Below the pieces are notes generated by a model. It worked only from the letters and a program-made list of their open reading frames with translations. It made no database searches and had not been told where the DNA came from. Made by a program: the position numbers and the translations under genes. A stretch of 64,000 nt of DNA, taken from the NCBI GenBank assembly GCA_048267965.1, contig JBLWWK010000007.1:76961-140960 (forward strand). The letters run 5' to 3'. Each line of letters starts with the position of its first letter. Position 1 is the stretch's first letter. Shown here in pieces: positions 54,682 to 63,150 of this stretch. The stretch is from GCA-2705995 sp048267965. GTDB lineage: Bacteria; Bacteroidota; Bacteroidia; Flavobacteriales_G; Salibacteraceae.

Positions 54682-56133
54682 TTACTCAAACGCTTGATAA
54701 TATTCGTTTTGGAGTTTGATTTGATGCCTTTCTTTCGAAATTTCTTGCGCCTTTTGAATCACTTCAGGATTAAATTTCTGAACGGTGTATTTATCTCCTA
54801 ATCGCAGTAAGCAGTACAGAAATTCGTGGGTAAGGTTCCTACCAGAAGCCGCTTGTTTTTGGTTCGTATTTACCAAGTTCCAGTAAAGATGCGCAGCAAA
54901 CGCATAAGCTTTTAAATCGAGGGCATGGTCTGCATAGGTTACCATGTCTGGTATAAGCGTTTTTTTCGTCTTAAAAAGATCGCCAATGTGCTTGCGCAAA
55001 TACAATTGATAAGCCTCATCGCCACTTCTTACTGCTACTTCTGCTGGGTAAAATGGGTCGGCTGTAAAAACGGTAGGAGCCAAACTATCCCAAAGAGAAA
55101 AATCAGAAGAGTTTTCACCGTTCTCGATTCGTTGATTGTTTAAGGTGTAATACCGCTCGTAGTTTACCCAAGCGCTTTGCGGAAAGAACTCGATTAGTTG
55201 GTTGAGTTGACGAATAGCCGCATCAAAATGATTGTTTTGTTCGAGTGTAATGGCTTTTTCTACCTGTATTTCAAGCGCGTTGTAAAAGAATTCTAACCGC
55301 CAATTAAACTCTTCTAAGAGGTAAGCGGGCAACGAATTGGGTGTAGCAAAAAAACGAAGAGCAGATAAATAGCGGTTCGCCATATCTAGATCTCCGGCCG
55401 CAGCATGTAGGGCTACTTTTACGGTTCCTACCAACTGATCACTTTGTTCCATTTCAATTAAGGCTCGCCAATACGTGCTGCTGTAATTGGTAATGTCTCT
55501 TACTTCTTGAATTGAAATGGGAGTTTTATCGATAAAAGCTAAATCGGTTCCTAACGATCTAACACCTGCAAAACGGGCATCTACTCGAGCGCAAATTTCA
55601 GAGAGGAGCGGAATAATCTCTGTAAGGGCATATTCTTGAATAGCCTTGTGTTGCTCACGAACACTCAGTTTTTTAAAGGCGGCTTGTTGCTCAGAAATGG
55701 GGAAAGTAAGTGACGGAGAATAGTCTAACTCATCGGTAGCTAAACCGCCATTAATTTTAGCCAGCGTTAAAACGGTAGTTCGGGTAAAAAGTGCCTCTGG
55801 AGATTTTATTCGAGCAATTTTAGCCTGAAGAGACTCAAGAATTACCGAATTATTAGAAATGGCGGGTTTGGTATGAACACGCACTTGAACCGGTTGGTGA
55901 GGTATAAAATGAGAAACAACCAATACTTCGAAAGGCTGTTTCTCACGTTTAAATTCATCTTGTAATAAAGCCGAAAGTTTTTCTCCCCATTTCGAGAAAT
56001 CTTTGGTGTTGAAATTGACCGGTCCTAAATGTTTGTTTTCAAGAAACATAGAAGTGGTTTCTACCGATTCTTGTGCCCAAATGGTTGGGGATACAAACAG
56101 TAGAGCGAAGAGGAGTAAACAGTGCTTTTTCAT
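54682..56133 (-). CDS. Secreted hypothetical protein
   Basis: 483 residues with signal peptide (SPTIWAQE). The first 160 residues are mixed alpha/beta; the rest is helical and TPR-like (HFDAAIRQLNQLIEFFPQSAWVNYERYY; YADHALDLKAYAFAAHLYWNL). No enzymatic motif. Ends in the barrel gene's 3' side. Two genome words (complement of 54834 and 55423) encode GRN and VGT. Confidence 0.65.
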   Translation of the reverse strand: MKKHCLLLFALLFVSPTIWAQESVETTSMFLENKHLGPVNFNTKDFSKWGEKLSALLQDEFKREKQPFEVLVVSHFIPHQPVQVRVHTKPAISNNSVILESLQAKIARIKSPEALFTRTTVLTLAKINGGLATDELDYSPSLTFPISEQQAAFKKLSVREQHKAIQEYALTEIIPLLSEICARVDARFAGVRSLGTDLAFIDKTPISIQEVRDITNYSSTYWRALIEMEQSDQLVGTVKVALHAAAGDLDMANRYLSALRFFATPNSLPAYLLEEFNWRLEFFYNALEIQVEKAITLEQNNHFDAAIRQLNQLIEFFPQSAWVNYERYYTLNNQRIENGENSSDFSLWDSLAPTVFTADPFYPAEVAVRSGDEAYQLYLRKHIGDLFKTKKTLIPDMVTYADHALDLKAYAFAAHLYWNLVNTNQKQAASGRNLTHEFLYCLLRLGDKYTVQKFNPEVIQKAQEISKERHQIKLQNEYYQAFE

Positions 56134-56190
56134 AGAAAATCAATCACTAAGAGAAGCAACGTTACGGAAAAAGAACCACTTTATTTGGCT

Positions 56191-56724
56191 TTATTTCTTG
56201 AATTGTTGTTCGATTTTTATCCACTCTTCAATGGGCATAAAGCTGAGCGATACAGAGTTTACGCAATGGCGTGTGTTTTTTGCTGTGAATCCTTCGCCCA
56301 CAAAAACATGACCTAAATGACCTTGGCAATTAGAACAAATAATTTCGGTTCTTCTGCCATCTGCATCGGGTACGCGCTTTACAGCGCCTTCAATTTCATC
56401 GTCAAAACTTGGCCATCCGCAATGAGAATCGAATTTATCTGCTGAGTTGTACAAAGGAGCGTTGCATCTGCGGCACAAATAAACACCATTGGCTTTGTGG
56501 TCTACATAACGACCGGTGTTGGGGTATTCTGTTCCTTTAAATTCAATTACACGTTCTTCTTCTTTACTGAGCTGGTTATATTGTCCGTTTTGCTTAACCT
56601 CGAAAGTTTCTGCCTTCATAGTTTTGTTTTTTTCTTGAGTACTCGATGGGCTTGTTTGGGCATTGGTGCAACCTACGCCAATAACCGATAGTAAAATAAA
56701 GAAAACAAAGAATGATTTTTGCAT
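56191..56724 (-). CDS. msrB: Peptide-methionine (R)-S-oxide reductase, lipoprotein
   Basis: 177 residues. Lipobox VIGVGC (Cys19), a linker, then the MsrB domain: zinc-binding CRRC and CSNC pairs, HCGWPSF, GHLGHVF and catalytic cysteine in TRHCVNSVSL. Repairs oxidised methionines in envelope proteins. Divergent from the receiver protein. Confidence 0.95.
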   Translation of the reverse strand: MQKSFFVFFILLSVIGVGCTNAQTSPSSTQEKNKTMKAETFEVKQNGQYNQLSKEEERVIEFKGTEYPNTGRYVDHKANGVYLCRRCNAPLYNSADKFDSHCGWPSFDDEIEGAVKRVPDADGRRTEIICSNCQGHLGHVFVGEGFTAKNTRHCVNSVSLSFMPIEEWIKIEQQFKK

Positions 56725-56867
56725 GATGTTGTAATTTTGGTAACGTATTTTTTACAATTTTGTTCTTGTATGGTTTACATACGCACCAAAACAGCGAGAT
56801 AAACGAAAACACGTTGCCATTAAGACTTTTATAACAATTGGCAACGGTGTGCTTGGAGGGCTACTAT

Positions 56868-57278
56868 ATGCGAAAGAAGAATTTTTGGGTAATTGATGAT
56901 GACCCAATTTTCCAGATGATTGTTCAGAAATTATTCATGCAAATTGATTTTTGCGGAAATGTAGAGACTTCTAAAAATGGACTTGAGGCGGTAGATAAGT
57001 TGAACGAGGCGCTAGAATCGCCAGCGAGTTTACCCGATGTTATTTTTCTTGACATTAACATGCCTATTATGGATGGGTGGCAATTTCTAAGGCAGTTTAC
57101 TGAGAAAATTGACCCTTCGGTAAAAATTCCCAAAATTTTTATTGTTACTTCTTCTATAGACGAGAAAGACCAAGAAAAAGCTGAGGCTCACGATTTAGTA
57201 GATGATTATATTGTGAAACCAGTTACGCTCGAATTTTTACAAACCCTTCGTCCGCCAGACGAGCCACTTAACTTATAA
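56868..57278 (+). CDS. Single-domain response regulator
   Basis: 136 residues from ATG 56868 (a start 10 codons upstream is less likely). VIDDDPIFQMIV acidic pocket, phospho-acceptor Asp in IFLDINMPIMDGW, Thr/Ser in IVTSS and Lys in YIVKPV. No output domain, so it relays to or from partners encoded elsewhere. Followed by a non-coding gap that holds a genome word (57306). Confidence 0.92.
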   Translation: MRKKNFWVIDDDPIFQMIVQKLFMQIDFCGNVETSKNGLEAVDKLNEALESPASLPDVIFLDINMPIMDGWQFLRQFTEKIDPSVKIPKIFIVTSSIDEKDQEKAEAHDLVDDYIVKPVTLEFLQTLRPPDEPLNL

Positions 57279-57383
57279 GGCAAAGTAAAATAGAAGGTGA
57301 AATCGGGTTCCTACCGAGAAACTTTCAATTGTTACTATCGTATTAAGAATGGCGTTATTTTTCGCTTTTTCTATCATTCTTGC

Positions 57384-57391
57384 CACTTTTG
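57384..57391 (+). promoter_or_regulatory. -7 promoter box of the BCCT gene
   Basis: CACTTTTG (one mismatch to TAnnTTTG), 9 bp before ATG 57401; it lies inside a possible upstream TTG start and argues for the later ATG. Confidence 0.35.
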
Positions 57392-57400
57392 TGGCGATTT

Positions 57401-59002
57401 ATGGATAAAATTAGACGATTTTTCGCTCAACAATTCGATGTTCATCCACCTGTATTCTACCCAAGTTCAATAATCGTAATTCTTTTTGTAGGTCTTACCT
57501 TGCTCTTAGGAGACCCGATGAAAACATTCTTTGTGAATGTTTCTGATGGCATGACGACCAACGCAGGTTGGTTCTTTGTGTTGGCTACCAATGTATTCTT
57601 GGCCTTTTGTATTTATTTGGTTTTTAGTCCTTTTGGTAAAATTAGGTTGGGCGGCAAATCGGCCGAACCAGAGTTTAGTCTATTTGGTTGGTTTTCGATG
57701 CTTTTCTCGGCTGGTATGGGAATTGGGCTTCTCTTTTTTAGTGTAGCCGAACCCATTTTGCATTATTCGAATCCTCCCGTAGAAGCGGGCTCCCAAGCTG
57801 AGCTAGCGCAAAATGCTATGAAATTTACCTTTTTGCATTACGGTTTGCACGCGTGGACTATTTACACAGTAGTAGGTTTATCGTTGGCTTATTTTGCTTT
57901 TAATCGAAAATTGCCATTAACCATTCGTTCGGTGTTTTATCCGCTTTTAGGCGATAAAATTCACGGTGCTTTTGGAAATGTTATTGACGTGATTGCAGTG
58001 GTGGCAACGTTGTTTGGCTTGTCTACATCGTTAGGTTTTGGTGTTAAGCAGGTGGCTTCTGGTTTGCACCATTTATTCGATACGCCCAATACTACGCAAA
58101 TGCAGGTGATTTTGATTATGGTAATTACGGGCTTAGCCACCCTATCGGTGGTGTTGGGAGTAGATAAAGGAGTTAGAAAATTGAGTGAGTTTAACATCCG
58201 TTTAGCGTTCGTTTTCTTGATTTTTATGTTGGTGGTGGGGCCAACCGTTTTTCTTTTCGATGGTTTTGTGCAAAACACAGGTGCTTATTTGGCAGACGTT
58301 GTTCGGTTAGGAACCTGGACAGAAACCTTTACCGGTGGCGATTGGCAAAACGATTGGAGCGTTTTCTATTGGGCTTGGTGGATTTCTTGGTCGCCATTTG
58401 TAGGTATGTTCATTGCGCGTGTATCGAAAGGCCGAACGGTAAGAGAATTTGTGTTGAGTGTGCTGATTGTACCCAGTTTACTCACTTTTTTATGGATGTC
58501 GGTTTTTGGCGGTTCAGCCCTCTTTTCAGAATTTGCTCAGCCCGGTTCGATTGCAGATGCAGTGAACGAAAATATTTCTATCGCTTTGTTTGTAATGTTA
58601 GAGCAATATCCACTTGCATTTTTTACCAGCATCATCGGAATTTTATTGGTTACGGTGTTCTTTGTTACTTCATCAGATAGCGGCTCGTTGGTGGTAGATT
58701 CAATTACATCGGGCGGTAAACTAGATGCACCTGTTGGTCAGCGAGTGTTTTGGGCCTTGGCAGAAGGAGCCATTGCTGCTACCTTGTTGCTGGGCGGTGG
58801 TTTGGCAGCGATGCAAACGGCTTCGATTAGCGCGGGTTTACCTTTTACTATTTTACTGCTTATCATGTGTTTTAGCTTGTACAAAGGCTTAAAAGACGAG
58901 CAAGAAGATTTACTCGAAGAGAAAGAAAAACGAGAGCGCAACTCGTATACCAACCTTATTAAAGACATTGTAGAAAAACGCAATCAGAAACGCGAATCAT
59001 GA
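57401..59002 (+). CDS. BCCT family transporter
   Basis: 533 residues from ATG 57401. About 12 transmembrane helices; FSAGMGIGLLFFSVAEPI and FYWAWWISWSPFVGMFIARVSKGRTVREF (helix 8 region) are diagnostic. Members take up betaine, choline or carnitine, usually with Na+. The substrate here cannot be assigned. Coupled to the Usp gene by ATGA overlap, suggesting stress- or energy-linked control. Confidence 0.93.
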   Translation: MDKIRRFFAQQFDVHPPVFYPSSIIVILFVGLTLLLGDPMKTFFVNVSDGMTTNAGWFFVLATNVFLAFCIYLVFSPFGKIRLGGKSAEPEFSLFGWFSMLFSAGMGIGLLFFSVAEPILHYSNPPVEAGSQAELAQNAMKFTFLHYGLHAWTIYTVVGLSLAYFAFNRKLPLTIRSVFYPLLGDKIHGAFGNVIDVIAVVATLFGLSTSLGFGVKQVASGLHHLFDTPNTTQMQVILIMVITGLATLSVVLGVDKGVRKLSEFNIRLAFVFLIFMLVVGPTVFLFDGFVQNTGAYLADVVRLGTWTETFTGGDWQNDWSVFYWAWWISWSPFVGMFIARVSKGRTVREFVLSVLIVPSLLTFLWMSVFGGSALFSEFAQPGSIADAVNENISIALFVMLEQYPLAFFTSIIGILLVTVFFVTSSDSGSLVVDSITSGGKLDAPVGQRVFWALAEGAIAATLLLGGGLAAMQTASISAGLPFTILLLIMCFSLYKGLKDEQEDLLEEKEKRERNSYTNLIKDIVEKRNQKRES

Positions 59003-59853
59003 TTCATTTAGCCAATAAAATTGTAGTAGGATTAGACTTAACCGAAATGGATCACCTAATTCTCGATTACTTGAATACGCTGACTCATCGTGCTGGAGAA
59101 CATCCTGATTTAATCATTACGCACAACATTAAGTACGAGCTAGATGATGATGTAAACGATCTGCTCGATCAGCCATTGCAAACCATTATTTACGAAGAGT
59201 TACTCGCAAAAATTCAAGAACGCTTGCCCAACTATCAAGGCGATTGCCAGTTGCTAGTTACGCAAGAAGGCTCTACCATAGAGGCGTTCGAAGCGGTAGT
59301 GAAAGAACACCAAGCTGATTTATTGGTAGTGGGTAAAAAACTTACCTTTGAGGGGTCTGGAATTACTACAGCCCGCATTATGCGCTTAAATCTTTGCTCG
59401 GTTTTAGTGATTCCTGAAGGAACCAAACTCGAGTTTTCTCGTGTTCTTTTCCCCATCGATTTCTCAAAAAATTCTGCGAGAGCCTTACAATTAGGAGTGC
59501 AGATTTTGAACCAAAAAGCAGATTTTGAGGTGCAAGTCTTGCACGTTTACCATATTCCTCAGGTGTATTTTCCCTACATACCGGTAAAAACAACCACCAC
59601 CGGAATGGATAAAAAAGCGAAAGAAGAGTACAAGCACTTTATAGCCAAAAACAAATTGAATTCTGCTGAATTACCTTGCCAATTTGTAGATGGAAAAGGC
59701 AATTCTGTAGTGAGAAATATAGTAACTCAGGCGCGCAATTTTAAAGCACATTTAATTACAGTAGGCTCAAAAGGCGATTCTAATTTTGTAGGAAACGTTG
59801 CGCTTGGATTAGCACAATTTGAGACCAAAATTCCTATACTTTTCGTGAAATAG
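58999..59853 (+). CDS. Universal stress protein family, tandem-domain
   Basis: 284 residues: an N-terminal degenerate UspA-like half (1-~140) and a C-terminal half beginning VLFPIDFSKNSARAL and closing TVGSKGDSNFVGNVALGLAQF, an ATP-binding-type GxxG motif. Translationally coupled to the transporter and likely modulates it (inference). Confidence 0.85.
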   Translation: MIHLANKIVVGLDLTEMDHLILDYLNTLTHRAGEHPDLIITHNIKYELDDDVNDLLDQPLQTIIYEELLAKIQERLPNYQGDCQLLVTQEGSTIEAFEAVVKEHQADLLVVGKKLTFEGSGITTARIMRLNLCSVLVIPEGTKLEFSRVLFPIDFSKNSARALQLGVQILNQKADFEVQVLHVYHIPQVYFPYIPVKTTTTGMDKKAKEEYKHFIAKNKLNSAELPCQFVDGKGNSVVRNIVTQARNFKAHLITVGSKGDSNFVGNVALGLAQFETKIPILFVK

Positions 59854-59860
59854 ATAGAAA

Positions 59861-61192
59861 TTAACGCGTTTGACTTCTAAACGCTTTCAGCTTCTTAACC
59901 GATTTAAAGAAGTGATATTCTTGCCCGTCAAAAAAGAAATATCCCATGTTTTTGTTCTTTTTGAAACGAGAATCACAGCGAATTGTAAAAAAGTCTTCTT
60001 GCCTTTCAATTTCGAACGGAAAAACGCTTTCGGTGTCTTTTAAAACATATTCGAAAATTACTTTCTTGGTTTTCCAGTTAAGATAACGGATGGTAACCGT
60101 TTCGTTTTCTGGAGAATACGCCAGTTCTTGAACGGTTAAAGAGGTTTGTTCTAACCAATACCGATGGTTTTCTCTACTAAAGTTGGCCAGTTCTTTTAAT
60201 GTTTTAGCATCGTAAATTACCAAATGGTCTTGGTAGCTCAGGTAGTAAAAGTGAAACGGATTGCTGGGCCTGTCTTTTCTCAGTTCGTAATCGTTTCCGT
60301 TGGCGGTGATAATGGGTTCAGCAAGATGTGAAAGATGAAGCAATGAGTAGTTTCCTTTTTCGGTTAAAGTGGCAGGTTTTCCATTTCTTAAGAGGGTTAC
60401 TTTTTCAGGCAGGTGTATCGGTAGGAACCAAGCCTGTTTATTCGGAAAAAAATGATTAAACGAGGGAATGTTTCTGTTAAAAGTTAAATCGTTTAAAGGG
60501 AAGTTAAGAATAGCAACGGGTTGATAATTAATGAGCAGGGTAGAAAGAGTTGGATTTGGAGAAACAACACTCACCGAATCGTTATACACTGTTAATGGTT
60601 GTTCCCAGCCCACTTCTAAATACCTGTTTTTAGGATGGTAAATACCAAACTTATTGTTGTGCTCTATGTGCAGCACTTTATGATCTTTTAATAGATAAAC
60701 AGAATCGAAGGTAGAAGGAAGATATTCAAATGATTTTACCTCATTTACCACCATATCTGCAAAAGCCGAACCAGGGCCAAATCGGTTGATGTAAGTTACA
60801 TCTAATGTAAGAATTCGGGTTCCTTCAGTAAGTTGCAACAACAAAAGCAAATTGCCTTCTAGGTTGAGCAAGTGATACTGGGTAAAGGTAGTTTCTGATA
60901 CATACCACTCTTTTCTATCTTGATAAGGAGGAAGGCAGAATTGCATGTTTTCGCCCTTTTTCACGATAAATAATTGAAAAAAATCGGTATACCTAGCGTT
61001 GAGGTTTCTAAACTGATTGTTTTTGTAGGTCTGAAAAACAGGAGTAAAAATAGAATCGTAAAGAGGGGCAATTACTTCTGTGTTTTGACTGTTGAGAATG
61101 CCGTATTGGCCATCGCTTTTAAAGATAGTTTGTGATAAAGCTATTGTAGAAAATAAGATTACCGTTAGAAGCGAAAAAAGTTTTCGAAGCAT
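59861..61192 (-). CDS. Secreted hypothetical protein with a WG-repeat-like start
   Basis: 443 residues with a signal peptide (STIALSQ). Residues ~25-50 (GQYGILNSQNTEVIAPLYDSI) read like one WG repeat; the rest is beta-rich without a recognised domain. Possibly surface or periplasmic. The genome word at 60420 (complement) encodes WFLP, using a different frame from most copies. Confidence 0.6.
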   Translation of the reverse strand: MLRKLFSLLTVILFSTIALSQTIFKSDGQYGILNSQNTEVIAPLYDSIFTPVFQTYKNNQFRNLNARYTDFFQLFIVKKGENMQFCLPPYQDRKEWYVSETTFTQYHLLNLEGNLLLLLQLTEGTRILTLDVTYINRFGPGSAFADMVVNEVKSFEYLPSTFDSVYLLKDHKVLHIEHNNKFGIYHPKNRYLEVGWEQPLTVYNDSVSVVSPNPTLSTLLINYQPVAILNFPLNDLTFNRNIPSFNHFFPNKQAWFLPIHLPEKVTLLRNGKPATLTEKGNYSLLHLSHLAEPIITANGNDYELRKDRPSNPFHFYYLSYQDHLVIYDAKTLKELANFSRENHRYWLEQTSLTVQELAYSPENETVTIRYLNWKTKKVIFEYVLKDTESVFPFEIERQEDFFTIRCDSRFKKNKNMGYFFFDGQEYHFFKSVKKLKAFRSQTR

Positions 61193-61284
61193 AGACGCAG
61201 AAATTAATAAGATAGGTTAAGGGTTATGAAATCGAGTTCCTACCGTTATGAAACGAAAATGAGCATAAAAAAGTGTAGAAAAAG

Positions 61285-61356
61285 TAGCCTCGCTAGGAAT
61301 CGAACCTAGATCTTGGGCTCCGGAAACCCACATACTATCCATTGTACTACGAGGCC
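61285..61356 (-). tRNA. tRNA-Arg (anticodon CCG)
   Basis: Full cloverleaf on the minus strand: acceptor GGCCTCG with CGAGGCT (one G-U at 1:72), D stem GTAC/GTAT, anticodon loop TTCCGGA with CCG at 61321-61323, T stem CTAGG/CCTAG around TTCGATT. CCA is not encoded. Reads CGG codons. Confidence 0.93.
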
Positions 61357-61421
61357 AATTTGTGAAGGGCAAAGCTAAAATTATTACCCACATTGAGCAG
61401 AGTTGGGAATAAAGTAGCCAT

Positions 61422-61455
61422 AAAAAAAGCTGCCTCTTGATGTGGAGGCAGCTTT
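61422..61455 (-). terminator. Terminator of ssrA
   Basis: 11-bp stem (61426-61436 with 61445-61455), loop of 8, T-tract on the minus strand. The stem shares its last base with the encoded CCA of the tmRNA. Confidence 0.85.
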
Positions 61456-61851
61456 GGTGGAGCCGGAGGGATTCGAACCCTCGTCCAAACGAGGAAACCC
61501 TATGCTTTCTACAAGCTTAGTTTCTGTGCAATTTTCGACTGCAATCGAGCCAGAAACGACCTAATTACAGCTTATCTTGTTAATTTCAGGCTAACGCCCA
61601 AGCTTCGTTAACCCTATCCCAAACTCATCGGTGCCTCTATTAAAAAGAGTGTCGGGCAAACTCTCTTAAGAGACATCTTGTCCTACCGCTCTTTGCGGTG
61701 GATTAAGCTAATCTCACTTTGTGATGATTAAGCAGCAAGAGCGTAATTATTTTCGCCTGTTATAAGTTGAAGCATCTTATTTACGAGCAACACTTCACGG
61801 CTCGGCTTGCTTACATCGACCTTCATCTCGCTGTCGAAACCGGTCGGCCCC
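61455..61851 (-). ncRNA. ssrA: Transfer-messenger RNA (tmRNA)
   Basis: 397 nt on the minus strand. 5' GGGGCCGACCGGTTTCGACA and 3' CGGCTCC-ACCA form the tRNA-like acceptor, T arm is GGTTCGAATCC. The tag reading frame (61728-61757) is GGC GAA AAT AAT TAC GCT CTT GCT GCT TAA = GENNYALAA, the known Bacteroidota-type tag. One-piece form with encoded CCA. Rescues stalled ribosomes with SmpB. Confidence 0.97.
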
Positions 61852-61861
61852 AAGTAGCCTA

Positions 61862-61869
61862 CAAAGATA
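61862..61869 (-). promoter_or_regulatory. -7 promoter box of ssrA
   Basis: TATCTTTG on the minus strand, exact TAnnTTTG, 10 bp before the tmRNA 5' end. Confidence 0.6.
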
Positions 61870-61920
61870 AGAGTTTCAACGTTGATAGCGGTAACAATCG
61901 TGCAGATTGAAATTCTATGC

Positions 61921-61928
61921 TAATTTTG
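61921..61928 (+). promoter_or_regulatory. -7 promoter box of the dehydrogenase gene
   Basis: TAATTTTG, exact TAnnTTTG, 19 bp before ATG 61948. Confidence 0.55.
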
Positions 61929-61947
61929 ACACAAATAGAAATTGCAC

Positions 61948-63150
61948 ATGAAAATTGGTATCATCAAAGAGGGCAAAAATCCGCCCGATAAACGCGTTCC
62001 GCTTTGTCCAACTCAAATCACGCAAGCTGTAGAAAACAACAGTGATTTGTCTATAGTTGTGCAGCCGAGTGCAATAAGAACGTATGCAGATCAAGCGTAT
62101 CAGCAAGAAGGTATCGAATTAACTGAAGACTTATCAAGTTGCGATGTTTTAATGGGGGTGAAAGAGGTTCCTACCGATATGTTAATTCCCAACAAAACGT
62201 ACTTTTTCTTTTCACATACCATTAAAGAGCAGCCGTATAACCGCCAGCTACTAAGAACCATTTTAGAGAAAAATATTCAGCTAATCGATTGGGAAACCTT
62301 AACCAATGCCCAAAATAAGCGCATTATCGGTTTTGGTAAATATGCGGGTATTGTAGGAGCCTATAACGGTTTTAGAGCGTGGGGCGTTCGCCATCAAAGT
62401 TTTGATTTAAAACCTGCTCATTTGTGTGAAGATCGCAAAGAAATGGAAGCCGAATTCAGTAAGGTGGAACTTCCTGCTATTAAAATTGCGCTTACCGGTA
62501 GAGGTAGAGTGGCGCAAGGTGCTATGGAGGTCTTAGATGGTTTATCGATTAGAAAAGTAACACCAGAAGAGTATTTAACGGAAACTTTTTCAGAACCTGT
62601 TTATGCGCAATTTGGGGTAGAACATTACAACAAACGCAAAGATGGACAACCTTCTCAGCAACACGATTTTTATAAAAATTTTGAAGACTATGAGTCTGAT
62701 TTTATGAAAATTGCAGAAGTAACCGACCTATTTGTTGCCGGGCATTTTTATGCAGAAGGATCTCCATTTCTTTTTACCCGTGAAGATGCCAAAAAGCCCA
62801 ATTTCAAAATTTCGGTTGTGGCCGATATTAGCTGTGATATAGACGGGCCAGTGGCTAGCACATTGAGGCCATCTACCATAGCAGATCCGTTTTATGGTTA
62901 CGCGCCTCAAGAAGAAAAAGAGTGCGATGTAGCTACACCGCATTCTATTACGGTAATGGCGGTAGATAATTTACCGTGTGAGTTACCTAAAGACGCTTCT
63001 CGAGATTTCGGAACCGAAATTTTGAACCAAGTGATTCCGCAATTTTTTAACGGAGATCAAGATCAGATATTAGAGCGAGCTACCATCACTAAAAATGGTA
63101 AACTCACTCCAAAGTATAGTTATTTACAAGATTACGTAGACGGTAAATAG
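61948..63150 (+). CDS. AlaDH/PNT-family dehydrogenase (Lys1-like)
   Basis: 400 residues from ATG 61948 (MKIGIIKEGKNPPDKRVPL); a TTG two codons upstream is less likely. Has the AlaDH/PNT N-terminal domain and a nucleotide-binding domain with IALTGRGRVAQGAMEVL. The VVADISCDIDGP stretch and overall layout match the lysine-forming saccharopine dehydrogenase (Lys1) branch more than true alanine dehydrogenase. Exact substrate uncertain. Genome word at 62166 encodes VPT. Confidence 0.78.
   Translation: MKIGIIKEGKNPPDKRVPLCPTQITQAVENNSDLSIVVQPSAIRTYADQAYQQEGIELTEDLSSCDVLMGVKEVPTDMLIPNKTYFFFSHTIKEQPYNRQLLRTILEKNIQLIDWETLTNAQNKRIIGFGKYAGIVGAYNGFRAWGVRHQSFDLKPAHLCEDRKEMEAEFSKVELPAIKIALTGRGRVAQGAMEVLDGLSIRKVTPEEYLTETFSEPVYAQFGVEHYNKRKDGQPSQQHDFYKNFEDYESDFMKIAEVTDLFVAGHFYAEGSPFLFTREDAKKPNFKISVVADISCDIDGPVASTLRPSTIADPFYGYAPQEEKECDVATPHSITVMAVDNLPCELPKDASRDFGTEILNQVIPQFFNGDQDQILERATITKNGKLTPKYSYLQDYVDGK

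Noticed and set aside
57380..57400. TTG start for the BCCT transporter
   Set aside because: The TTG overlaps the -7 box; the ATG at 57401 gives a normal family start.
61455..61851. Two-piece (permuted) tmRNA
   Set aside because: 5' and 3' acceptor halves are at the two ends in normal order and the tag lies between them.
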